In this document: positions 25,367-37,679 of the stretch, piece after piece
Position numbering within the stretch: position 1 is the stretch's first letter
How the letters are laid out: each line of letters opens with the position of its first letter
Assembly (NCBI RefSeq): GCF_026210795.1
Contig: NC_089449.1
Coordinates: forward strand, 2,294,001 to 2,358,000
DNA: 64,000 nt
Source: Rhizophagus irregularis
Taxonomy: Eukaryota > Glomeromycota > Glomeromycetes > Glomerales > Glomeraceae
Direction of reading: 5' to 3'
Translations under genes and position numbers: made by a program
The notes under the pieces: generated by a model
The model's input: the letters and a program-made list of their open reading frames with translations, nothing else
Databases searched by the model: none
What the model was told of the DNA's origin: nothing

Positions 25367-25900
25367 TTACTGAAGAAGGATGCTCTTAGGAGGTAGTTCA
25401 ACACCATAAGAGCTCTTCCCTAACAAATCTACGCTCAGGTCCACCAAGTAACTTATAAAGGAATGGCTGATTTTTTGTACACGAACTTCTCCAATATTGT
25501 AAACTTCAGGACTCCAGTTCAGATCCGTATCTCTCCATTTAGGTCTGCCTTCAAGTTCACCATATTCAAGAAGGTAACGGACATTATCATTGTAGGATAA
25601 AATGTGGTTCATCATATCCAATAGGTCTATCATATCTACAAGAAGATTTAGCGTAAACTTTCTTCTTTTCTATTGCTTCTGCAGATGTCATACCTATTAA
25701 TCTTGTGATCGAATTATTGAATTTTTCATCTTTTACATGAAGATATTTAACTCAAGTTCTACATTGCTCTTCAGGAGTGGTCTGGTTTCAACAGCATCTT
25801 GCATAAGAAAAAAGTGTTATCCTGCAATTAAGTGATCACGTTCGATAATACTAACACCTTGTTTAGATTTAGCATATTGTATTTTTACGCTATTATTAGC
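25367..25900 (-). pseudogene. Retroelement integrase relic (KRBA2-like family)
   Basis: Reading right to left, frames give SIIERDHLIAG, FFLMQDAVET, KDEKFNNSITRLIGMTSAEA, KVYAKSSCRYDRPIGYDEPH and finally LLGGPERRFVREELL. The last motif is typical of the C-terminal end of KRBA2-like integrase ORFs common in Rhizophagus. There are at least two frame changes and several stops. The 88-codon ORF at 25367-25633 is only one surviving segment and is partly out of the original frame. Confidence 0.65.
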
Positions 25901-26319
25901 ACATTAATTCTTTACACTTACCCATATACCCTTCCCTTTATTAATGATTAATAAGTTAAGCCTTGTCAGAAGGCATAGGTGTAGTGATATTGTTAAAGGA
26001 TGCATATGTAATTTAGATCCCGATCACTATCAAGATTTCAATTCACTATATGGACATTTCTTGTCATCTATGGAATCATAATCATAGATTCTTTTCTTGA
26101 TTTTATGTTGATATAGAGCAGTTTCTGAGTTTTTCTCGAAGATATTTAAGGGTAAAAAACTCATATATAGAGCGTAATAATAATCAGTGTTGAAGAATTG
26201 CGGTGTAAAGAGTCTACTTAAAATTAATTCTATAATTAAGAAGCATGAGATCCAAATGAAATCTATTCAGGTAGAAAGAATTGAAATATAATTGGGGAAA
26301 TATGTAAGCATTATTCACT

Positions 26320-26938
26320 TAATGATATAGCTTATAACCATCTTTTATGTTAAAATTATGCTTGATTTGATGTAGAATATTATGAGACTAATGGATATGT
26401 CTGTAGTTTTGTTTGTATTTTTTATAAGAAATATTAAAATCGCCTATAATTATTATGTGGTAATTCTTGTTATGAGCAGATTCCAATAAGTCAAAAATAT
26501 ATTAATGAATGTCTTCAATATCTTTTCTATTATTGATGATGGAAGCATGAAGATAAATTTGTATAATCTTTAATTTTCATAAAAAGATTCATGTAATAGA
26601 CATAACCTTCGTAACCATTGTATTTGTGAATATATTTATTATAATCATTAGAAATGATTATGTCAACACTCAACACCCAATCCTATTGGAAAAGCTGAAT
26701 CATTGTCAAAATAAGTAGTATAATTAGGTAAATAGTTGTAAACAACCTTAGACTGAGATTTGTTGATTTTAGTTTTGGATAGGCCTAGAATAGAAATGTG
26801 GTTTAATTTGAGCATTTCTATAACTTGTTTTTGTTTTAATGTATAATTTATATCTTGAATATTTAAAGTAGCAATACGAAAGAAATGTATAAATAAAGGG
26901 GGAGAATTAAAATTATTATTATTTAGTTGTATATTCAT
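26320..26938 (-). pseudogene. LINE (non-LTR retrotransposon) endonuclease-domain relic
   Basis: The 5' segment (26938-26663) reads RIATLNIQDINYT, then ISILGLSKTKIN and YTTYFDNDSAFPIGLG. This is the beginning of an apurinic-type endonuclease-exonuclease-phosphatase domain. Further on, past stops, NDYNKYIHKYNGYEGYVYYM and HIIIIGDFNISYKKYK appear. GDFN is the catalytic Asp/Asn motif of the fold. No reverse transcriptase could be read. It is an old truncated insertion. Confidence 0.75.
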
Positions 26939-26989
26939 TATAAAAGTATATTAAGAGAAGATGTAAAAAAAATCAAAATAATAAATGAA

Positions 26990-27420
26990 AAATTAATGAT
27001 GAGAAAGCCCTTCAATGTTGGTATCTTTAAAGGTTTTATTATCTTCTTAAATATTATCATCATCAGACGCTCTCTCAAGTATTACCGCCTTTATTAAAAA
27101 TGATACTTTTTTTGACATATATTTGTAGTATTTCTAAAGCCTTACAAAAACCCTACAAAAATATTTTGTAATGTATTACAACCATGTTATCTAGGCTTAT
27201 AATTTCATCTCAACATGCTCGTAATTATTTTTTTATGGTTTTGTAATACATTTTAAAATGGATTTGAATTATTTAAGCAATAGTTTTATAATGATTTTGT
27301 ATTATTTTTTTAATTAGTCTGAATAATCATGCAATAATTTTGTAACGATTTTGTAGTTTTTAATTAATATTTTATTAATCGTGCAATCTTTACATAATAT
27401 TATTAACTTATTATTATATT
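26990..27420. repeat. AT-rich spacer with short inverted motifs, possible MITE debris
   Basis: TTTTGTAATGTATTACAA and GGTTTTGTAATACATTTTAAAA-like words recur in both orientations between the LINE relic and the repeat array. No coding content is seen. Element boundaries could not be set. Confidence 0.3.
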
Positions 27421-29540
27421 ATATAATTATATTACCAAATTTTTCACGTCCAAATACTCCAAGAACTGGTCTACAAAAAAAACGATATGTTATAATGTTA
27501 GTGATCGTTTCATTAAAATAATATTAAAAAATATATTCCGTCCCTTACCAAAATTTACGCATCCAAAATCTGAAAAGCCGGGATTAGAAACCAAGATGGA
27601 TTCGTCTACAGTTTCATCTTGGACTAGTGGTGCCGGAACACATTCAAGGATATTTAAGGGAATCGTCTAAAAAAAGATAAAAAACAAAATGTTAATATAG
27701 TACTGTAATTTTGTCAAAGAAACATCTAAAGGTGGTTTAAAATTTTTAACCTAATACCTTGTGTCTGTTGCATAATCCAAAATTTGGTTTCAGTCCATCA
27801 TCTAATACAAAACTGATTAGCCGACCATTTGTCTGCACGTTCTCTCTCTCTTTGTGAATGGGATGTAGGCGAATGAGATCTTGAACGCCATCTAGGTGAA
27901 CATGATGATGAAAAGCAAATACCATTCAGGTGAACGTGATAGTAGTTATTTCCAACTGAAAATCTACTACACTTTAGTTCATCTAAAAAAATGAAACAAA
28001 ATGTTAGAAAATATTTTGTTAAATCTGGTTACTGGAAAAAAGCTTCAACTTTACCAAAAATCCACGCTTCTGAAGATCCGAAGTACTAGCCCTCTAAAAA
28101 AGAAAAAATAAAACATTAGCACGTTCCGTTAAAAAGAAATTAAAAAAGATACTAGTAAAAAGGCTAACACTTCACTGAAATTTCACGCATCATCTAAAAA
28201 AATAGAAGAAAATAAAATGTCAATAAACGTTTCGTTAAAATAATTAAAAAAAAATTTTTTTTTGTGGTTCCCATACTTAATGTTGACGCCTCAACTGTTC
28301 AAAATCTTGTATGTCCAAATACCCCAAGAAACTGAGTGGCCATATTTCCATTAATATATCTATACGTACTATACTCTCGCAATAAATACGAAGCCTGGCA
28401 GCCTAAAATAGAGTAAAATAAACGTTAGTAAAATGTTTTGTTAAAGAATTAAAAAAAGTAAGCATCTTACCAAGTTTTTACACGTCCGAGAAGTTGAAGA
28501 ACCAACCATCTGAAAAAAGAAATATGATGAATATTAGTGATCATTTGTTTGTTAAAAGAAAAATTAAAGAAAAACTTGCAAAATTCGCGTCCAAAGATAT
28601 ATATCCATGGAAACCGATCGAAGAGCAAGCCATCTATAAAAGGAAAAAAAAAGATAGTAGCCATTTGTTAACGTCAAAGAAGAGAATTTAAAAAAAATAT
28701 CTTACCGAAACCTGCATCCAAAGAGCTGAAAACCCATCTAAAAAGTAACAAAAAAATGAAGTCGTTAAGTTAATGTTACGTTAAAATAAAAAGGTTTAAG
28801 AATATAAAAAAAATACCTCTCCTACCGAAATTTACACATCCAAGAACCCGCCTGCCTAAAAAAAAGAATAAATCAGAACGTTAGGATAAAAGAATAAAAT
28901 TTAATAAAAAAACTCTTCAGAATCCCCTACCAAAATCTACGCGCCCAAGAACTTGGTTGTCTAAAAAGAATAAATCAAAATATTAGTAATATTAGTATAA
29001 CGTTTTGATAAAAGAAAAAAAACTGAATAAATCAGTCTTCAGAATTCCCTACCAAAAATTTACGCGTCCAAGTACCTGGTCATCTAAAAAAGAATAAATC
29101 GAAATGTTAGTAAAACGTTTCACCAAAAGAACCAAAAGAGACAATTCAAAAATATTTTCGAGTCTACCTATTAAAATACTACGCAGGCATCCAAGGAGAC
29201 TGAAGAGCCAGCTGTCTAAAAATAGAAAAAAAAGTTAGTAATGTACTCGTTCGTTAACGTTAAAGTAAATAATTAGAAAAAAAAATATCTTACTAAAACC
29301 CGCATCTAAAGAGCTAAAGACTACCTAAAAAATAATAAAAATGAAATCGATAGGTTATGTTACGTTAATATATAAAGTCTAAGAATATAAAAAACATACC
29401 GTAATCTGCACACCTAAAGACCCCGAAAAAGCCACCTAAAAAACTGAAATTTCGTTAAAAATAATTTAAAAAATCACGACATTCATTCATTAAATTAAAC
29501 TAAAAAAAGAATTACCAAAGTCCACGCGTCAAAAAAAAAC
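27421..29540 (-). repeat. Array A: about 15 diverged units that read as microexon plus intron on the minus strand
   Basis: Units of roughly 100-140 bp repeat along 2.1 kb. On the minus strand nearly every unit has a T-rich tract ending in TAG or CAG, then about 30-60 nt, then a donor (GTAAGA, GTAGGG, GTATGT, one GCAAGT). The intervening 65-90 bp match true introns of this window. Three neighbouring 30-31-nt candidates (near 29084-29054, 28961-28932, 28855-28826) encode related decapeptides of the form xxxVLG[RC]V[ND]F. Two others (near 29322 and 28737) share VFSSLDAGF. Some lengths break the frame, so the locus may be partly decayed. No start or terminal exon was identified. A repeat-encoding effector-like gene or a pseudogene are both possible. 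Confidence 0.55.
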
Positions 29541-29595
29541 TTCATTGTCTTTCCTTGTCAAAATCCCACATTTCAAAGATCTGAGGTACCGTATC

Positions 29596-29970
29596 TAGAG
29601 ATGGGAATCGATTATCGAATCTTTGTAGATTCGATTTTTTGTTCCTTAAAAGATAATCCATTCTAAGCTTTGATAATTAATTCCATGATCAGTAAATATA
29701 TAAATTCTGAATTAAAATTGTAAAATCTATTAAGAAATTATATATCGTTACTAATATCCAACTGATAACATCATTGCCGATCATTGCCGATCATTTTGTC
29801 ATTTTTAAGTTTTTGAAGGGCATTATCGATCAATTTTTCTTTTTTGAAAATATTTTAAATCATGCACTTTAATTTTGGATGCAATGCTAAATTAATTTTT
29901 TTGCTTAATTTCAATTTTCTCTTTAACAAATGAGATTCGATTTTGATTCGATTATCGATTCCAATCCCTA
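29596..29970. mobile_element. Nonautonomous hAT-type MITE, 375 bp, with 8-bp target duplication
   Basis: The termini are inverted repeats of about 26 bp (TAGAGATGGGAATCGATTAT against TAGGGATTGGAATCGATAAT when reversed) with three mismatches. The element is flanked by perfect 8-bp copies of ACCGTATC at 29588-29595 and 29971-29978. An 8-bp duplication and a TAGGGATGGGAA-like end are hallmarks of hAT elements. No transposase is inside. Near-intact ends suggest fairly recent insertion, next to the microexon-like array. Confidence 0.9.
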
Positions 29971-30110
29971 ACCGTATCAGCTATCTAAAAGAACGAGTTA
30001 CCTAAAGTTAAGGTAAAAATGGAAAAATAAAATTCCAAAGTTCGTTAACTTTTTTATTAATAAAATTCTTTTAAAAAAGCCCAAAACCCACACATTTTTT
30101 TGCTCTCTTA

Positions 30111-30490
30111 CCGATTCCCAAGCGTTACAAGGATAATAAATATAATATTTTGAAAATATTCCATTTAATATCATTAAAAAAATCCTTTGAGTAACTTGAA
30201 ATACTTCATATTCTATTAATAATTTCTTTTTATTTATATGAATAATAAATGTTGCTTGTTTTGCCAACTATATTATGGCTAAAGGCCGAATGATTAAAAA
30301 AAAGAAAATTATTATATAAAACGAAAAAAAAATAAAAAAAATCGAAAAAATAAAAAAAAACTCACCCAAGAGCACCATTTGCGAGATGTTCGGTTTTCTT
30401 AATTTCGAACCGTTGGGAACTTTGTTCATTTCTTTAATTTTTGTCAGTTGTTCATACTCATAGCTCGTTAACGTCACTGTTGTGAAAAAA
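30111..30490 (-). other. Possible unassigned exons on the minus strand
   Basis: Two open segments end in good donors. One runs from a CACAACAG acceptor near 30490 to TTGG/GTGAGT at 30366 and encodes a 40-residue peptide with EYEQLTKIKEMNKVPNGSKL. The other lies at about 30265-30111 and ends at GAATCG/GTAAGA. Their phases do not join with any intron I can see. They could be 5' exons of whatever uses array A, or chance. No product is recognised. Confidence 0.25.
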
Positions 30491-31199
30491 GAAATTAACA
30501 AAGGAGAGGGTGGGAAAGACGTTAAGCTTTTAAAAGAAGATTATCCGTCATTGAACTGCGCCTATCAGTTACACGTGACATTAAAAAGGGTCGATACTTT
30601 TTATTTTTGAAAATTGTTATAACGCGAAATTAAAATTTAAATATAAGCTATTTAAACTATTTTTAATCACGAATAAACTATTTTTTTTATTTTTTTCTTT
30701 TACTCAAAATTCTGCGATTACGTTTTTGATATACTTAACCATCACAAAACGACAAAACAACTAAAAAAAAAAATATTTTAATATTTAATTAAAATATTAT
30801 TACTTTATACTTTTATTAGCAATGTGGGTTTTTTAGTATAAACTGACTTGAGGTTAGAGGTCATAAGCTATCCCACCAGCTGGCAAAGTGTATGAAGTTT
30901 CTTTTAATTCAAAAATAAAGCCTTACTAAAGTCATCTTTAGTGTAGGTCTAGTAATACATTGCCTTAATTGAGCGCGGCTACGGAGTTTATGATTATCTC
31001 TTTGTTTTATTATTTTTAACGATAAGGATGTGAAGTTTTTCGCTATAAAATGTATTTCAATTTAAATTACATAAATACTTCTGAAACACTACCAAAACAT
31101 TAAAAATATATGCTAAAAAAGTGTCATTTTTAGCAAAGGGAGACAAGATAGTTAATCTTAAAATCTTCATCATGCATTCAAACATAAATAAAATAATTA

Positions 31200-31462
31200 A
31201 AGTTTCACATGTAGTAGAAGATTTGGTTACATGAATTAATTCCTATTTTATCCTACATAATAAAATAAGGACGAGATACAAAAAAAAAAAATTTTTTCTA
31301 TTGTTCTCTGCTGGTGCAAAATTTTGTACCAAAACACAAATATTAATTTTTACTTTTTTGTCTATTTTTATTATACTTAATATAGATGTAAAGGTGCGAA
31401 AAAAAAAAAAATTTTTTTCTATTGTACTCTCTGCTGGCGCAAAATTTTGTACCAAAACACGG
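31200..31462. repeat. Dispersed repeat, copy 1, with internal 30-bp near-palindromic word twice
   Basis: A stretch from AGTTTCACATGTAGTAGAAG through TTTTATCCTACATAATAAAA to the word CTGCTGGTGCAAAATTTTGT plus ten bases (31308-31337) recurs at 32315-32462. The 30-bp word also appears at 31431-31460. It contains GGTGCAAAATTTTGTACC, an almost perfect palindrome. Its GTGTTTTGGTACAAAATTTTG reverse form resembles transposon termini. No coding content. Confidence 0.75.
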
Positions 31463-32314
31463 TGTGTAACAAAAAAAACTGGAATATCATTCATTTAATA
31501 AAAATGCGTAAAATAAATCTGATTTTCTTTGCATAAATTGAATAATAAATAAACCTATGATCAAGATCTATATTATGATTCATTATTTTTTGAAAAATTT
31601 CGCTGTAAATATTTACTTTGAACAGAAAAATATAACAAAAAAATAAATTAAGATTACAAAGCATTTGTATATTGAATTTAATTAAAAACATTCAAATATT
31701 GTTTTGATACCATTTCGGTATATAATAAAAAAGCAAAAAATTATTTAAATTACAAAAATGCGTGTAGTTCGCTCAAAATAAGTCCAATTTTTATCATTTA
31801 AAATGCATAATAAATTTGAATATCAGGGCTACATTTTGACATCTTTCATGATCATAATGCTTTTTTACTTCTTGAGAAAATTAACTACAAGTGTTGATTT
31901 TTGAAGAAGAAATATAATGAATTTAGAATGGATACAAAGTCATTGAAAATTTCTCAAATATTATCAAGACCAATAGAAAAGTATAAATTAAAAAATTTTT
32001 TTTAACTATCTACTGCACTTTATGCAAAGAAATACATATTAATTCTAAATTAGTTATAAAAAGTTTTAATATAAATAAAAAAAATTATTATTATAGGTTT
32101 AATTATAATTTACCATTGATCATCATGGCGTTACGGACAATTTTTTAATTCCAATTTTTTTTGTTACACTGTTACATATATTTTTTTGTCCGATAAATTT
32201 GCTTGTCGGGAATATTTTTATTATGCTTAATATAAATGGTATAATTTAATAAAATAAATAAATTTTATAAACTCGTCAGTTTTTATAATAAAAGGCGCAA
32301 AAAAAAACATTTTT

Positions 32315-32475
32315 CGAAGTTTCACATGTAATAGAAGAAAAATTGATTAGCACAGATTCTAGTAATTCCTATTTTATCCTGCATAATAAAATAAGGACGA
32401 GACACAAAAAAAAAAAAATTTTCTATTGTTTTCTGCTGGCGCAAAATTTTGTACCAAAACACAAATATTAATTTG
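32315..32475. repeat. Dispersed repeat, copy 2, just upstream of the ion-channel gene
   Basis: This is the direct copy of 31200-31350, with the same order of words and the palindromic 30-mer at 32433-32462. It ends about 165 bp before the channel ATG, so it may contribute to or disturb that promoter. The intervening 31.5-32.3 kb holds no gene. Confidence 0.75.
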
Positions 32476-32640
32476 TCCAATAAATTTTCTTGTCGTGCAT
32501 ATTTTTATTATACTTAATATAAATGGTAAAATTTAATAAAATAATAAATTTATAAACTCAGTCGTCATAGTCGTCAGTTTTTTATAAAAGGCACAAAAAA
32601 AAAATATTTTTCGTAAATAAAAATTCATTCACGTAATATC

Positions 32641-35600
32641 ATGGATGAAAAAGAAGCTGAAACTCAAAATAATACTTTAACAATAGAAATTCCATCAGAA
32701 ACGAAGGATGATATTTTTGATAATATAAAAGAACCTAGGAAAGAAATTGAAAAACATAGGAGATCAATTGATCGAATTTTTGTTTCTCAATACATGGATG
32801 ATACTAGTACTTATAATGAAGTATATAGTTCAGATGATTATGTTGTTACTTATAGTAAAGAAGATAAATCATTTCTTGGATGGTCAGTTAACACTAAAAA
32901 CAATGGACCACAACAACCCGATGTTTATTTTAAGGCTGATCAAATCGAAGACTTGAACTTACGTTTAGGCACTTTACTAAGTAAAAAAATCTTGTCATTA
33001 TATGGTTATAATAAGCATTGTAGGTATTTATTTTAACTCAAAGTAATTTAATTTCATGTTTAATTAATAACTTATTTGGAATTATAGGGTTGATTGATTT
33101 AAATAGTGATCGTACTAATAATGAACGATTTCTTAAACTAAAACAGCCCGTTGATTGTGAAAAAAACATTTACCAATTTTTTTCAAATGATGCTATTGGA
33201 TTCCTTCCTAATGATTTAATTCAAGTATCAGTAAGAAATCGCAAAATTTACAAGTACTGTTTAAAAGATAGACCAATAAATACAGTTCTTTGGGAATATT
33301 CTCAAATTAATGATATAGAAATTCCTGAAAGTTTATATGGTCAAGTTAAAAACTTGCGTTGTACTATATGTCGAACAAAGTTATTTCTAATTGTTAAAGG
33401 TTGTAAAACAACAATACTTCAATTTGATTTATTGAAAATGAATTTAGAAAGACAATACATTGCAAATGCAAATTCTCTTTCGAGTATGGTAGTAATGAAT
33501 ACAAATCAAACGTTATTGGCATATTATTGCTTCATATTTTCAATGAAAAATGGAATGTTGATTTCATATGAAAATTGTGGGTATTACTTTTACATTACAT
33601 ACAATATTTCTTTGTTACTGTGGATTTTTCATATATTCTAATTATAATTTATTCGCAGATGGTGAGGAACCGGTTGAATTCATAACTTTGAAAAATAATT
33701 CTGAAAGATTAGTCATGAATTGTTACTCGAACGTTCATAAACTCATAGATCCTTATCAAGCTTATGATGAAATTGATATTTCCAATGATTTTAATAAAAC
33801 AAGTGTGATAACTAAATTAAACAGAAAAATTTTCATTGATAATGGTAATGTTTGTGTCAGAAATGGATCTGATGAAAATAAATTGCAACAATTATCAAAC
33901 GAGGTCATATATAGAAATAGTATTTATACTTCATCTGTTTTTAATATTATACAAAGTATGTTTAAGGAAATCATTGACCGAGCGGACATTAAAAAGGTTG
34001 CATCACCTGATGATAAGATTAAACTTAAGAATAGAGATCTTTATGAATATATTCTTCGTCCTAATGATATTTATGATGAAATTTCTTTTGAACATAATGA
34101 TATCATTTCGTGTTGTATTCCATTTCCTCATATACTCTCATATAAACTATTAAATAACCAGGATTTGATAATAATTAGTATGGAAGCAATCGAGATTTTT
34201 GCATTACTAGATAAAGGTTTTAAAAATAGATACTTTTGGAAGAATAATGATTGGAATGATATTTATAAAAAATTCGAAAAAGATCGTAACAGTATTTACG
34301 ATATTAATTTTGTTAATGAGCACTACAAGCCACTTATTGGAAGAATTTTAAAATATGAATTTAATGATTCAAAAGACTCAATACCATTACCAAATTTTAT
34401 GGGGCAAAATACGAATCATAGAAAGACAATAGCCGAAGATGTTATAAGTGATAATTTAGTATCATCAAAATTTGGTATTGAAATGTTAAAAATAGCAATT
34501 AAAGAAAATTGCGATAGTGTTGTTCGACCAATTATTAATAATACTATCGAATCAATTCAAAATTACTCCGTAAATAGCATGACTTTTATTAGTTTAAACT
34601 TACCAAAATTGTGTGATGATTATCCTGATTACATAATTAAATATATCTCATACACTTCTATTATATTATCTCCTTTTTGTAATAACATTAGAAATTCAAA
34701 AAATACTTCAATTCATTCATACACAAATATTTACATTAAAGAATCACATATGGATAAAAATGTTTTTAAGGCTATTTCATCAATATATAAATGGTTAATT
34801 CAGCATTTAAGGATAAAGGAAGAAATCCAAACAGTCAGTTTTATTGTTCCTTTTCCTCAAATTTGTGTATACCAAGATGACTCCAAAAATAATGATCATG
34901 AAAACCATGTGAATGAAAATAATGATCATGAGAACGAAAATAATGATCCTGAGAACTGTGACTTCAATAATAATGACTATGAGAGCCATGCCTCCAAAAA
35001 TAATGATCATGAAAACCATGAGACCGAAAATGATGATTATGAGAATCATGACTCCAAAAATAATGACCATGAAAACCGTGAGACTGGAAAAAATCATGAT
35101 ATCAAATCAAAAATAAGTACAATACTAATACTAATACTAAAAAAAATGATCACAGGACTAAAAATAATCATGATGATACCAAAAAGTAATAGTATCTGGA
35201 ATGAATTTTTATATAAATCAAAATCTATTCTGTTTTGTAATATAGATAGTAATCATTTTTATAATTGGTGGAATTTTGCTGCAATTATAGATTTTAAGTG
35301 GGAAACTTTTGGAAGAGTTTACTATTATCTGATTTGGCTATTCTATACAATTTTCTATGTTTGTTATTCATTAGCTTCTACATTAGAACTCTCTGATTTT
35401 TATTTTAAATTACTTCTTATAATTTCCATTATATTTGGCTCAACATTTTTAATTTTTGAAATTCGACGAATTTTATGGAATTATAAAATATATTTTAATA
35501 ATGTATGGAATTTATTTGGTAAGAAACATTTATTTAATTGTCTTACATTTAAATGAAACTAATTTGGTTTAATCATTAATAGATGTAGGAGCATATCTTT

Positions 35601-36826
35601 TACCCGTTATAACATCCATTTTTTGGCTTATTGACAAAAGTCAACCACTTTGGCTTATGGCAATATCTATTATATTATTGAGTTTCAAATTTTTATTATT
35701 TTTTAGAGTGATTGAATCATTTGGAATTTATTTTGCTATAATTATTGGTGTTGCAAAAAGAGTTTTTCCATTTTTAGTGCTCTTATTTTTTATAGTACTT
35801 GGATATGCTCAAGCATTTTTTATTGTGCTAAAATCAAATATTACTAATGATGGTAGTGATAATTTGTTTAATTGGTTCCCCACTTCTCTTTTAGCAGTAT
35901 ATAAACTTATCACTGGTAATAATTTACTTTTTATTTATAAACCAATTTTTAAATAAAAACAAAATATTTTAATAACTTTTAATATAATTATAGGTGATTC
36001 CGGATCTTTATCATCATTTACTTATCGTGAATATCCTACTATGACCGTTTTATTGGTTACCTTTACATTTTTTACAGTAATCTATCTTATGAATTTATTT
36101 ATTGGATTACTAAACTTAGCAATTGGTGATTATAACAAAAAAGAAGAATATTTACTTCAAAAAGCAAAGGTAACCTTTTTTTATATTGATAATTATATCA
36201 AATTTATTTTATTAACTAACACTTTATTTTCTTTAAAGATTATTATGGAGATTGAATTATTTTATATGTTACCATGGCAACGTAATAACAAGAAATGGTT
36301 TCCAAATTGGATGTAAGTATTGATTATACTGTATATAATCTGTTAATATTAAATTTTTTTTTACATTTTATTAACATAATTAACTATTTTAAGTTATTAT
36401 GATTTACCTGTTACTGAGGCTCGTAAATTAATTAATGCAATTGATAACGAACAGACTGTATTTAATTATCCTCCACTTATCAGTGAGGAATTAAGAAATT
36501 TAGTGGTACTTGCTGATGATAATAATAAACTAGAAAACAAAATAGATCAAACAAAAGAAGAGCTTAAACAACAAATGGAATTTATTATGAAAAATATTGG
36601 AGTAGAAAAAGATAATGAGGAAGAACAAGACAGTGAGGAGAAAGAACAAGAAAATAAACTAGAGAAGCAAATGGAACAAACAAAAGAAGAGCTTCCAAAA
36701 CAACATGTTGGACTTAAGCAACAAATGGATAAACATGCGTTACAAATGGATAAACTTGCGCTACAAATGGATAAACTTAATCAACAAATGGAAAATATTA
36801 TGGAATTATTATTAAAAAGAAACTAA
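32641..36826 (+). CDS. Ion-transport-domain (TRP/polycystin-like) cation channel, seven exons
   Basis: Exons 32641..33019, 33088..33576, 33659..35518, 35583..35915, 35994..36169, 36239..36312 and 36394..36826 join in phase to 1247 residues. The first two introns need T/GTAGGT and T/GTGGGT donors. Alternatives give stops. The N-terminal 830 residues are cytosolic-looking with no clear family. About residues 698-770 form an Asn/Asp/His/Glu repeat (NNDHEN). Membrane helices then follow from VYYYLIWLFYTIFYVCYSLA through the exon 3-4 junction and IIIGVAKRVFPFLVLLFFIV to VTFTFFTVIYLMNLFIGLLN, the last helix with the LFIGLLNLAIGDY pattern of Ion_trans channels. A candidate pore loop (FNWFPTSLLAVYKLITGD) precedes it. 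The C-terminus is a coiled coil with LALQMDK repeats, suited to tetramerisation. Ion selectivity and gating cannot be read. It probably belongs to an expanded fungal family. Confidence 0.85.
34875..35100 (+). repeat. Low-complexity NNDHEN-type coding repeat in the channel gene
   Basis: AATAATGATCATGA-like words recur about every 21-33 bp within exon 3 and encode hydrophilic Asn/Asp/His/Glu segments just before the membrane region. Length polymorphism is likely. His-rich acidic stretches can bind metal ions, but no role is shown. Confidence 0.7.
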
Positions 36827-37670
36827 AACTTACAGTTTGTGGAGGACTTTGTCTCCACATGCAAATTTTTTTTGTACAACATCAAAAAGTGGTTTATTCG
36901 GTTTATAAATTATATAATGATTTAAAGGAACATTTTTTTTTATAAAATTGATAATGTAAAAAAAGCTTTCTTCAATAAAATTAATAAATATCTTTGCAGT
37001 TCTTTAAAATGATCGGCCTTTTTTTAACGTGACATTCGTGACATTTCCATAGCCTTGATAAAATTTTGATTGCCAAAAAATTATTTTCGTCATAAAATTT
37101 TTGGTAACTTCTTTTCTGTAAGAGAACGATTCCAAAGGAACCCAGACCAAGGTCCAGAATTTGTAAAAAAATATTTTTGACAGCTACAGAGTTTTATGAC
37201 TGATGGAACAACTAAAACTATGGTTGTTTAAAACTAGAAAAACTAGAGTAAAATTTCTAAGTTCGTCCCATTGTTATTACATTAATCTCAGATTTTATAA
37301 CGATTTCACATTTAATTTTTGTTTCTCATGTGACCTAATTACATAACATATACACGGTCTGCACAGGAATTTTGGAAAATATAAAACGGGAATTGCTAAA
37401 CATCGCCTGGGTGATTGTCGCCTGGGATTTTTTTTTCGAATATATCACATGATGTATAATATAAAAAGTTTAAATTTATTTCTCTGATTAGCTATTTTTA
37501 ATCTGATTTTTTTAAAATTTTTCGCTCGGCTAAACAAAATTTTTTCACTAAATTTTTTTGCAAATATATTTATTCAAATAATATTATGAAGTCTCACATT
37601 TACAATGGTATTAATAACCATTCATTATTTAAATAAAAAGTCACTGTATTTATTTTTAATGAAGCAATAC
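36827..37670. other. Intergenic, no gene seen
   Basis: AT-rich DNA after the channel gene with T runs and no readable coding or RNA feature. Confidence 0.5.
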
Positions 37671-37679
37671 AAATAAAAG

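Noticed and set aside
27421-29540. Array A as plus-strand exons
   Set aside because: Some units read openly on the plus strand (for example NLHIQEPACLKKKNKSE), and two have a CTTCAG acceptor. Consistent acceptors and donors are lacking across units, however, whereas the minus strand keeps both nearly everywhere. Not fully excluded.
34807-35116. Antisense Ile/Met/Val-rich ORF and a plus-frame Met/Ile-rich ORF in the channel gene
   Set aside because: Both are shadows of the NNDHEN coding repeat in exon 3.
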